This document shows, in pieces, positions 54,421 through 64,000 of a stretch of 64,000 bases of DNA. The position numbers and the translations under genes are program-made. Source of the DNA: Nereocystis luetkeana (lineage: Eukaryota > Sar > Phaeophyceae > Laminariales > Laminariaceae); contig JARUPZ010000009.1 in the NCBI GenBank assembly GCA_031213475.1, positions 6,481,601 to 6,545,600 on the forward strand. Direction: 5' to 3'. The first letter of the stretch is position 1, and each line of letters begins with the position of its first letter. The notes under the pieces were generated by a model. The model was not told the origin of the DNA. It did not search any database and was given only the letters and a program-made list of their open reading frames with translations.

Positions 54421-57400
54421 GATTTAAGGATAGAACGTAATGAGAAGGAAGGAGCAAATACAGCAAACAGAGTAGACAAGCTGAAAGCTGACACGGAAGG
54501 GAGATAGGCTTGGTTCATGGGTTTCCTTCAGTTTCCGAGGTTTTCTTCTTTCAGGAAAGTTATGAGTGATCCATTTTGAAGATCATGCTGCACGTTGTCG
54601 GAGGGCAACAGAAAAAATCAGAATACTTATCCCTCGAAATACCTAATAAAGGCGAGAGGAAAAGAACATGCATGGAAAGCTACGAAACGATTAGAGTAGA
54701 CGTGTGGTATTGGACGGACCTCTTTCTCTTCACGAATAAGCGTGTTCTACTGATGTCCAATCTACGCTCTGAGGGCCATGAAACTCACCCGTTTTTTTTT
54801 CTTCTTTGGAAGTGCACTCAGGCACCGATGCGAAAACACCCGAAAACATCAAAGGTCACAAGACGCCAGCAACATCGGCATATGACGCGAGTTAAGGTTG
54901 TGAGATGCAGGTTGGTAGGGGTCGTACATTCCCTTTCCAGTGCAACGCAGCACCGGGCTAAACGTATTACGAAGGATAAACAGTTTCCCGCCGAGTAGCG
55001 GCAAGGCACGGGAGGCTCCTATCACCACCAGACCTGACAGCGGTGGCTTGTTATTTGGTGTGCGTTTGGTCGATAGGCAGCCAGATAAACGTGTACGTAT
55101 CTCGTTTGACACAAGTATCTATAGTTGATTAAACTCAGGCTAATAGTCTGAGATACTGTGATCCCCGGTGGGCAAATTATCAATGTCAAACGCTGCAATA
55201 TATGTATCGTGTTCTAGATTGGTGTTGCCCTGGACACATTTTTGCTACCATGTTTATGGCGCACTCGGACAAATGATTCGGTATCTCACTCAAAATAGGA
55301 CGGAAATAAATCATGGAAGTTGTTGTCGCAGAGTATTCAACCATTCTCTGTCGGGAATCACTCCAAGACTGAAATCATGGAGATTTCAAGACTGGCGAAG
55401 ACGAAGATGGTCACTTGGTCGAATGACTCTTATCGACTGAACATATGATTGGTATACGTGTACCCAGCCCTCTCCACCGTAGCACAAGTCTTGAGTCGAG
55501 GCTTCATTTTTTATTTTTGAAGTTGATTTTTGAACATGGCACCGACTGGGTAGGTAAAGGTCAACGCGAACCAACGCTGACAGAACGTGCTGAACTATTT
55601 GTGTCATAAACCTGAACCACACATGTCATGGTGGGGAAGTGCAACATAACTCTACCCGGTGTGCGAGTACGTGAGTGACCACTATTAGCAGGACGGAGGC
55701 TGTTAAAGAAAAACAATAAGAAAAAATGATAGAAAATCAAGTAATGTTGTCATGTAACGTCTCCAATATGTGAGTGCGCAACGGTTTAATTTGGAAACAC
55801 AAGGCCTGAGTGTCGTGTATATGGTGTGCTGTGCTTGCGATCGGTTCTATTGATAGGCAACAATATGGTACAAGCTGGATATTATTAGACTACGTGTACC
55901 TCTAGATCTGGACCATTGAACATTGATTCATTTCGAAACATTTCGCAATTGAGTACAAAAACCAGATTCTTACCGGGAAAAAATCGGCAAAGAAATATAC
56001 GAAATACCAAGCGAAAGCGAGACAGACTCGAATGGTAGTCATGAGTGAGTGTTGGCGTTACGAACTCCAATAAATGAATACACAGACGCTTGCCACATAA
56101 TGTTTGAGTGGGAAATGCAGCACCCCCAGGTGATTTCTCCTTCGCGAAGTGGTAGAAACGACTCACAAGCAGTGCAACGAGAGTAGAACGCAAGCTACGT
56201 ATGTATACACGACATGATACCGTGGCATACCACACGACAAACAACTGTTGGGGTTAGTCGGTGAACCTGTATTATCATTTTTATCGAGTCAGTGGAATGT
56301 GTAACAACAATGGCGGCCGCAGGTGCAGAACCCGATGAAAAGGTCGAAAGCTGGGTTTCGCAGAGGACCATAGACAAGGAAACGCAGGTGCCTAGGGCCA
56401 ACGGACTTGAAAGCCATCATCCCTCAGCTCGTTTAAGGTTTATCAGTGGGATCGAGAGACGGGTAGAAGGGTAGAGGAAACGACGCAAACAAGCCTATCA
56501 CATAATCAAGGCGGTAACATACCTACCTGCGAACACGCGTGTGTAACATGATGAAATGCGCAGGATGACACTGGGAGTTCCATCTGACATACTACTACAC
56601 GCGATATTTCACGCCTTACGTAGCTATGTTCGTCTTGAAAAAAATTATCAATAGTTGCGCGCACCCTTATTAATAGTATACCGAGTTTTTTCCGTCGTTA
56701 CAGGTAATTACCTCGTACATTATATTATACGAAAATACACGCACACGCGTATGTTTATCCCGAATGTATTTTTCTTACTACTTGTGTTACGAGTACGCAG
56801 CGCTACTGGTAGTTATCAAGTCGAAAAAATCGTATCAATACACTGCTTAATAATGCTCAATAAAACGTCGGTAGTGCCGGTGCTGCTCCCCTGAATCGGG
56901 GTTTCCTCCCTCTGCTTTTCATTAAAAATGCCGGTGTTCGCGTTCACACCAGTGGGCCCTTGCTCTCCGTTGCCGTTCGGGACTCAACCATCGTGCACGC
57001 TTGCCCCCCCCCCCCCTCGCACCACCTCCACACCTGCGACGACTGGCGTGACTTTAGCGCTAAGAGCTACGGCATAGTGGAATGTTTCTCCCGGGAAGTT
57101 AATCCGGCGGCGAGGCGAGTGTTTTCTCGCACATCTTCGTCGCACATAGCTCACTCGCCGCACGGGGCAGGTGTGGTGACCTTTCCTGCTTGCCATCACC
57201 AGCACCTTTGCCGGTGGCATTTTCACCACGGGGTGTGGTCGTAGCATGGGGTTGAGCGTACAACTCTCATCACGCTCAGCCGGCGGGCCTGCTCCTTGCA
57301 CCGATTCCCCTGCGCGAGTATCGTTTACTACTGCGCGGTTTGTAGTCTTCGGTCAGCGAAATTACTCCCTCAGTAAGCAACGACTATGTCGGTCCTCCCG

Positions 57401-57807
57401 CTCCCTCTCCGCCGTCGCCGCAGCTCCAAAGGCATCGCTTTCGGCTGCAGGCAAGACAATCGCACGATAAACACCACGTTTTTCTTGTCAGTATGCGGCA
57501 CCACTTTAGCATATATATCTTGTTTTCTTTTTTTGGCCTAGGCTCTATTTCTTTTCACGTGAGGCAGGGTGCGTCATACTCAACTTCCAGTAAAAATATT
57601 GTCACATTCATATCTTTACCCAAATCTCAAGCCTGAACCTATCAACTCCTGTCCCATAGAGCACGAATATGCTTTCTCTGGTTTCAGCATACTGCCTGGT
57701 GTTGCGCTACTTCTAGAGTGAAAGAGAGACGTGAATGCCAATGGAGCATCTTCAGTGCCAGCAGTACTGCCAGTACCACCCCCCCTCCGCATTGCTCTCA
57801 ACAATTT
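54421..57807. other. intergenic, no gene recognised
   Basis: AT-richer single-copy sequence. It has a C run near 57004-57017. The 94-codon frame at 56960-57244 and its antisense partner have no recognisable motif. Nothing further can be supported. Confidence 0.5.
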
Positions 57808-58130
57808 GTTTTTGCTCATCCCATTTATTATATTCTCCCGTTTGCTTCTCTCTCTGCTTCCAACTCGTAACTCAGATCCGGGGTCACATACCAGGCTCTT
57901 CTACCCCCTTCCCGCTACGGTACGTGCCTTCATTTTTATCATGTGCATATTTCTGCCTTTTCTTCCCCCGTCGACTCGCACCGAATTGTGCCTACCCACG
58001 CTGCAAGGCGCTCTCAACAATTGAATCCTTTTGATTTTGATTTTTGCAAATATATGTCAAAAGTCCAACCCACCCGAGGCTCGAACTCAAACACAAGTAG
58101 AATTCGAAGTAAGCCACCGGGGCGACCGGC
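57808..58130 (-). mobile_element. tRNA-headed SINE copy 4 (head damaged)
   Basis: The body is very close to copies 1-3 (acaattc..gtcgac, cctggtatgtgaccccgga on the minus strand) and the tail end is atgagcaaaaac. In the head the B-box region has lost about eight bases (gttcgagcctcg joined to the next segment), and aagtaagcc replaces the usual A-box text. Its internal polymerase III promoter is probably dead. Orientation is minus, like the other three. Confidence 0.8.
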
Positions 58131-59521
58131 TACATGTTATCGAATGACACTCATCGTTCATACCAAAACGCACAACACGAAAAGAGTACCGACCACTTCT
58201 CTTGTCACAGTGCTGATGTTGTAGTCACATACATGACAAGCGCGGTGCCCAATATAGCTACGGTATGTGCTGGGTGGACTGTTGCGCAAGTCAATGCCGG
58301 TACACAGGCGGGTGCGAGTAGCGTTGAGGCCAAGAAGTGCCTCGCAGGCAGTTATATACGACTACGTAAGGGCTTCGGCTGTACATGCCACTCTGGACGG
58401 AAATATATGGATTGTTTCGTATTCATGTTAAGATTCAGACGATGCCTATTTTTCCGTTCGGAACGGCAACATGTAACATTTTCGAGCTGTACAGTAGTAG
58501 TACCAGGTACCGTATAGCAATTCCAATACCTGGCAAACAGCTGCTGAAGCTGCCGCTGCTCTAGGGGGAGGTACGAGAACAGAAAAATAGGCCAAGGTTG
58601 TACGGTGCAGGCAATAGGGTTCCACCCTACCCAAGTAGTAGCACACCAAGAGGTAGAGTCCGTACAGTACACATTTTATACCAGCTACGTACGTAATACG
58701 ATTGCCGCTGTACCTCTGGTAGGTCGGAGGAAAAGTCTACAGAAACAGTACTCGGCGTGCATACTCCCTATCCATGGCCACTCTTTTACACTAACACGAC
58801 ACTACAGCTACAGGCACCTGGTGTATACATTACTACATCAACAGGCACCTGGTGTATAGACGTATTCTCCGTTGTATCCGTTCGGGAGGCAAGCTGATGG
58901 TGCTCCAGTCTCCAACCCGCTGACGTTCCGCCTGCCGTAGGCTCTCATACTCCAACGGCCAAGGGCCGAACCTCCATAGTCATATCGGCTGATTACCCAC
59001 GCTGCGAAAAAAAAATAACTCGATCACGAGTAGCTTACCCAGCCCTGCTTTGTCTTTGTGCTGCTGCAAGCCTGCATTTCGGTTCCTACATCCCTCAGGC
59101 CGCGCCACAACGCTACAGCTGAGAGAGTCCTCTTGGGTTGAACACTTTCGATGTAAATGCGGTGCAAACAGTGGCATGGACCGAGGACGGGATGGTGGGT
59201 TCCACCGCCACATACTACCCGTAAGGCTCTCGATTGGTCACATCCCTCCGGTACTACGGGGTGTACTATTGAAACACCCTCCATTTTTTGTTTTTTTGTA
59301 TCACTGTCATTGGTGAAGAAAAAACAATCGGGCGCTGATTGGTCAGCACTACAGGGCTCCAAGTAAGACCGTGGGCGTGCAGCGCGACAATTTTGGTACT
59401 CATACTTGGCAGCTCCCCTTGTTCACTTTGAACGTGGTCTAAAGAATAAGCACCGCTGGAGGTTTATCATGCAATTTCGAACAAATCTTATATCTCCCAC
59501 GCAATATATCCAAAATCACAC
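58131..59521. other. intergenic, no gene recognised
   Basis: No gene. It contains several accaggta/acctggt words (58500-58515, 58812, 58848), including two near-identical caggcacctggtgtata strings 36 bp apart. Confidence 0.5.
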
Positions 59522-60148
59522 ATGGGGGCCAAACCGAGCCCGTCCATGCACCCCAGCACGCTCCTTCCCCCGACGAGCATTTTACAGGGACAAGACTCCG
59601 CCGTGAGCACTGCTCCGGCCGCGTCTGCCCCTCCCGGCCAGGGCTATGCCGAAGACCCTGCTGCAGCGACGATTGTCGCCCAGCCCCCTCCCCCCCCGAC
59701 GAGCATTTTACAGGGACAAGATTCCGCCGTGAGCACCGCTCCAGCCGCGTCTGCCCCTCCCGGCCAGGGCTGTGCCGAAGCCCCCACTGCAGCGAGGATT
59801 GTCGCCCAGCGCGCTCCTCCCCCGACGAGCATTTAAAAGAGAGAAGATTCCACTGTGATCACGGATCCGGCCTCGTCCACCCCATCGCCGCCTGGCACCC
59901 CGGCACCTCCGACCGTTTTGCCGTCCACCGGCCCCATCTCTACTCGGACGCGCCGACGAACAGCCGCCACCGCTGTTTCCGCGCCGCCTGCTTTCGATCA
60001 TGGCTTCGGGCCCGGCGGAGCCCCTAGACCATCAACCCGGCGCGCTATCACCCCGCCGCGGGCCCCACGGCCGTCACTGACCGCGCCAGTCGTGTTGGAC
60101 CCGGCTCTTGCCGCTTTGTTGGTCCCGACGGTTCTTCATCCCGTCTGA
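59522..60148 (+). pseudogene. Pro/Ala-rich repeat protein segment, one stop
   Basis: In one frame three tandem 42-residue units follow each other from about 59571, 59697 and 59823 (period 126 bp). Each opens with PTSILQGQDSAVSTAPAASA or a derivative and continues PPGQG.AE.P.AA.IVAQ. The third unit carries TAA at 59833-59835, where ttttaca of the others has become tttaaaa. Proline-rich text (PGTPAPPTVLPSTGPI) then follows in the next frame to 60148. The adjoining gypsy-like fragment suggests that this is a linker or gag-proximal part of the same retroelement, but no domain proves it. Confidence 0.5.
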
Positions 60149-60299
60149 ACGCGACCGCGCCGAGCCCGTGGGGATCCCTCTGTTACGGCTTCCGCTGCCA
60201 ACTGACGCACCGCCCGTCCCCACGAATGACTTGGACGCCCTCGGCGCAGCTGCCGAATTTCAGTTCGCCGTCGGCTGCCACGCCTCCCCCTCACGATTT

Positions 60300-61444
60300 T
60301 CGAGCGTGCTGGAGTCGCCGGCCACCAAAGGTTGGCCCGCGACCATCTCGCTTATTGCGACTTGGCGATGGACCGCGAGCAGCGCGCGTACGATATCGTT
60401 CGCGAAAACCACGTTCTCACTGTTGCCCGTGTGAACTGCTGCAACTCCGACCTCGCCGACGCTCTGCGTCCGGCCCCCAGAGTTGACGTTGGCGGCTGGG
60501 CGTGGATGTACAACACGGCGGCCACCATCCGCCAGAGGGAAAAACCCGACACGGACGCCAAGGTCCTCAAGGCGAACCTCTCACTCAACTGGACAGGCCC
60601 CTACAGAGTTCTCGCAGTTGGTCCCTGCTCCACAGCGGACACCCCTGACGGATCTCCTCTTGGGGCAAAGCTCTGTTTTCGGACTCCCCCTCCGATATGC
60701 CCGACGCGGATGCTCGTCGGCGCGTTTCAGTTCAACGGTGCAGGCCCTGTACCAACCCCCACGACCGTGACGACATGCCGAAGTATTTGCCGGCGGGGTT
60801 GATGCAGTACGTGCTCACCAACTTCTCCAAGAAATGTCCCCCGTACCACGTCACCCAGGACCACGTCTCGACACCTTCTCACCGACTCCAAGTGGAATAA
60901 ATTACCGGACACCAATCGGTTCGAGGTCGAGGTGGCGCTACCGCGGTGATATACGAGACGCACTGGACACGACTATCCCGTCCGTCCTGGGAACGGGAAA
61001 TGGACGATCAGCTCTCTCGCCACGCACGTTTGCGCTTCTGGGCCGGCACCCCGAACCAGCGCCGCCAAACCAACCGCCTGTACCGCCGAATGAGAATCGG
61101 CGCGGCACAACGGGAGCTCTCTCGGAGTAAGGGCGAGCGGTTTCTGGCACCCGGCTATGGCTGCGTCTCGCACGCTGACTGGCTCCGCCGATACTGCAAC
61201 ACCGTGGTACCCAACGGGGCTCATTTTCGGTACAAGAGCGACGACGGGCTGGGGTAACTCGGGAAACTCAGCGCGACTACACCCACGGATGGAGAATATT
61301 TGGTTCGATTTTTGGACGACCCGGGACCGATCAAGCTTCCTCTTCTCCGGCGCGCTCTACGACTTCGACGAGAGCTGTATGAGGCTCTTGGTGTCTGTAA
61401 ATTCACTTGGCTAGCGCGTTTTCACGGGGGGTCCAGCGTGACGT
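60300..61444 (+). pseudogene. gypsy-like pol C-terminal fragment, broken
   Basis: The frame open from 60332 reads LARDHLAYCDLAMDREQRAY, then VGGWAWMYNTAATIRQREKP and LSLNWTGPYRVLAVGP. The last matches the barrel-like region that follows the integrase core in Ty3/gypsy polyproteins (a KL...GP(Y/F).V pattern). Near 60680 the frame changes, and from about 60690 a second frame runs with MPKYLPAGLMQYVLTNFS, TAA at about 60898, then WEREMDDQLSRHARLRFWAG and GERFLAPGYGCVSHADW, TAA at about 61256, and FLDDPGPIKLPLL to TAG at 61444. Integrase core, RT and protease are absent. I infer an internally deleted or 5'-truncated gypsy-type relic. The long C-terminal extension is unusual for the family. Confidence 0.55.
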
Positions 61445-63094
61445 AGACAAATCTCGAGGTGCCGCCGTGGATATCTGATTTTCGCTTCTCGCCTTGGCTC
61501 GATTCGTTTTTTTTTCTTGACGTTTTCCTGGATTTTTGGTGGTGGTATTTCTACTTACTTGGTGACGGTTTCCGAGTTTTCGGATCGAGTTTTTATTTCT
61601 GGCAGGTGTGTTCCTGGGTTGTTTGTTTAAGTGTTTTTCTTGGACTTGGTTGGGAATGTTTTCCGCGTACTCTGTCCTGCCTACCCCGCCGCTCAGTGTC
61701 AGGGGTGGTTTGGGTAATCGTGCCACTCATTTGTGGCACAGGACACGTTTCCCGAGCAGTAGGCTGGGTTTTCGATGTCTCTTGACATCTTCCGTGATAT
61801 TTTTCTTCTCGTCGTTTTTATGTTCCCTTTTCACTATCCTGCATCTTCCTCGCCCCCCCCCCTGTCGCGGGTGACATGGCGATGGTTTTTCGTTTACGAT
61901 TTCTTCCTCCCCCTTGAGGCTACGCTTCTTAAGACTATTTTCACGTACCTTGCCGGCTTCGTTGCCTTGCCGTTCAGAGGTGTGGGAGTGAGTTTTGAGG
62001 AGCCGCATCTTCGACTCATGTTCTAGTTGTGGAATAGGGGTTTCCATGAATTTGCGATCATTCTGCATATACGGCTCATCAGAGAGGAATAGTGTTATGA
62101 AACTGGTTTGTATAAGGTTGAAAGCCCTGTAATTACCTGGGTTCTGGCACTGGGATCGTATTTGGAGTACTTGGAAGGCGTGTCTTAGGTGGAAAACCAG
62201 GGGTTCTCCAGAGAGGCACGAGCGTGGTCTCAGTCTCCGTCGTGCGCGAAAGGAATGAAGTGGCTCTTCTATCTCTAAGCCGACATCAACGCTAGTACCA
62301 ATGAGTACCCACTCAATAGGCAGGCCTGCCCTGGGATACAAAGTGCCCCGCTGTCCATGATCTCAACAATACGTGGTCCGCAACGCACAAATATATATGC
62401 TTGGGGGAGTTTTTACCCTAAACCTATATTTGTGTTCTCTTTTTGTTGGAATAGAGACGAAGTTGGCTGAAAAAATTGGAAACAACCTGTCCCCTCTACT
62501 CGGTCATCCGATCATCACCTTGTCAGCAAGGACAACAACGGCAGCTGCAGTGGCCGCCACGACTTTTGGTTCAATGAGTACGGCAGTCGGGTACTCCCTT
62601 CGTCGGGGAGGGGCGGATGCACGGGATGGCCGTGTGTTCGGCGGCACCAGCACATCATCCAGTACTCCGGCTGGGCCTCTTTCTGCCGGCGCTGCCCCAG
62701 ATCCACATGCCCCAAACACACGACACACCCCACCCTATCCGGGAACAACAACCGGGTAGCGCCAACCAGATCGTTCGTTTTTGGCGAACACGTCTCAGCA
62801 CAAGCACGAAACGCGTCCGCGTCTATACCAACAGCCAAGTGGTGTACGCGGACACTGCAGCCTGACGAGCTACCTAGAGAAGCAGCAGCAGCAGCTGCTA
62901 CGTCATCCAGCCCATCCGATGCTGTATCCTCGTGGTAGTTGGTGGACTTGGTGACGACTGTTCATTTCACCCATGTTTTACCTCACGTTCTACTTCCAAA
63001 GAACCAGATATGGAGTTTTATATCGAGGGATCTGCGTTTACGAAAATCGCGATATTGAATTCGTCGCAAAGAGTCAAAATACTACCCTATGTTG
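61445..63094. other. intergenic; possible retroelement 3' region
   Basis: Starts with T/G-rich text that may be the gypsy-like element's 3' untranslated region or LTR, but there is no second LTR copy in the window to confirm it. At 62660-62760 there is Cys-rich text in one frame (FCRRCPRSTCPKHTTHPT) reminiscent of a zinc knuckle, too short to call. Confidence 0.4.
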
Positions 63095-63900
63095 AGTTTT
63101 ATATATGTCTAATGGTAAAGCGAAGTATCGATAAAAAGTTTGAATTCCAAAGATCAGCTCCAGTTTGCTTTCAGAAGACCCTTCCACTGGGCAAGTTTAG
63201 GAAAAAAAAAAGTTCCTGAACATTTAGAAAAGCCCGAAAAAAATGGCAACATCACCCGAAAGACTCAGGCGGATCTTTGGTTCGAAGCGGCGAGATTCCG
63301 AGTCCTCGACAGACGTCGATCAAGAAAACCAACGATTGCGCCATGAAATCTGAACAGAGTGCACTCGTTAGGGGCTCCGACTCACCCTAGGGTTACCGTC
63401 TTCACACCATGGCCGGTGTCCTGTGCCGGGAGCTGATCAGGCGCATGATTAAAAAACATTTGGCCGCTTGTTGCACAAAACAGAAGAAAAAACTTCTCCA
63501 TGCATCTCGAATAATGGCAAAACAAAGTTTTTTTCAGGTTTGGAAGGATACGGTAGGACGCCGCCAGCATGCTCTCGCCCCCTAGACCATGGATCCACAT
63601 GATGATGTCTTCGAGGCCGTCATCTACATTGGTTGGCCTTGGCAGATACCGAGCGGGTTGAACGTCGGCTGAGTCTATGTCGCGATCGAGCGTCAATCGT
63701 CGGACGAGCTGGTTTCTGTCACCGTGTTGACAATTTGCAACAAGAAAAAAAAAATCGCCGCCTACAGCCGTTGGGGGGAGGGGGGGGAAACAAGCATGTT
63801 CTTATTTTTTCCCACAGGAATTTTTCGGCTGTTTTTTCAAGCAATATATTTGAAAAACAAACTTTTGAACTTCGCGTTTCCATTGGCATAGATAGGTCTA
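63095..63900. repeat. dispersed repeat RepX copy 2 (no SINE)
   Basis: Matches RepX copy 1 at 18455-19610, but with the two parts joined by only about 27 bp (ggcaagtttaggaaaaaaaa) where copy 1 has SINE copy 2. Similarity runs from aaaaagtttgaattccaaag (63134) through caatatatttgaaaaacaaa, ttgaacttcgcgttt, and attggcata at about 63890. Frames on both strands are short and not conserved with copy 1. Confidence 0.75.
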
Positions 63901-64000
63901 AAACAAGAAACTCTGGAAGATTATAAAACTGATTGAAAATAAAAGGAAGGGATATTACTCCGGGTATATCTAAAAGCCTACCTTTAAGAATGGCCCTACT

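Noticed and set aside
62600..62870. Zinc-knuckle protein from FCRRCPRSTCPKHTTHPT
   Set aside because: One short Cys/His cluster in a frame without start or continuation. Spacing does not fit CCHC or C2H2 convincingly.

Overview
The window reads as gene-poor, repeat-rich nuclear DNA of a microbial eukaryote. I found no bacterial-style operons, rRNA, CRISPR or complete host gene. Almost every stretch that codes convincingly is a decayed transposable element. GC-rich coding relics (about 24.6-25.9, 27-32.5, 35.4-37.7, 45.8-47.0, 50.8-54.4 and 59.5-61.4 kb) lie in AT-richer spacer full of microsatellites, minisatellites and short interspersed elements. The mix of Copia, restriction-like-endonuclease LINE and DDE_1 transposase types suggests a stramenopile-like protist or alga. 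That placement is a low-confidence inference from protein style, and nothing in the window proves it.

Layout. 1-10 kb: intergenic sequence with one short TIR element (MITE-A), a degenerate 33-bp minisatellite (3.2-4.2 kb) and diverged repeat pairs (5.6-7.7 kb). 10.0-10.25 kb: two MITE-A copies joined head to tail. 11.2-16.1 kb: a tandem segmental duplication, with a ~450-bp module present three times and a LINE 3' fragment in one copy only. 16.5-22.5 kb: tRNA-like sequence, three copies of a tRNA-headed SINE, a long CAA microsatellite, a dispersed repeat (RepX) split by a SINE, and a 21-bp minisatellite. 22.98-24.11 kb: a candidate long-TIR element. 24.6-25.97 kb: a broken DDE_1 transposase.

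26.6-33.7 kb: an old Ty1/copia element with both LTRs still recognisable, in the order gag, protease, pre-integrase, integrase, RT, RNase H. The integrase D,D35E triad is intact, but protease, RNase H and the zinc knuckle have lost key residues and most of RT is deleted. 35.0-37.7 kb (minus strand): a 5'-truncated LINE with a YADD RT, two in-frame stops and an AAC-repeat tail. 41.6-45.3 kb: an old satellite of ~80-bp units in higher-order blocks, with two inverted copies of a second TIR element (MITE-B). 45.8-47.0 kb: an unrecognised, frame-broken coding relic. 50.8-54.4 kb: a decayed R2-type LINE with an N-terminal RING-like finger, YMDD RT, CCHC motif and restriction-like endonuclease. 57.8-58.1 kb: a fourth SINE. 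59.5-61.4 kb: a gypsy-like pol C-terminal fragment next to a proline-rich stretch of 42-residue repeats. 63.1-63.9 kb: the second RepX copy, which shows the site before SINE insertion.

How they work together: the autonomous elements (copia, two LINEs, DDE_1, gypsy-like) would once have supplied enzymes for themselves and perhaps for the non-autonomous SINE and MITEs. All are now inactive by sequence. The most informative features are the internal filled/empty site pairs, which date insertions relative to duplications, and the satellite/MITE-B association.
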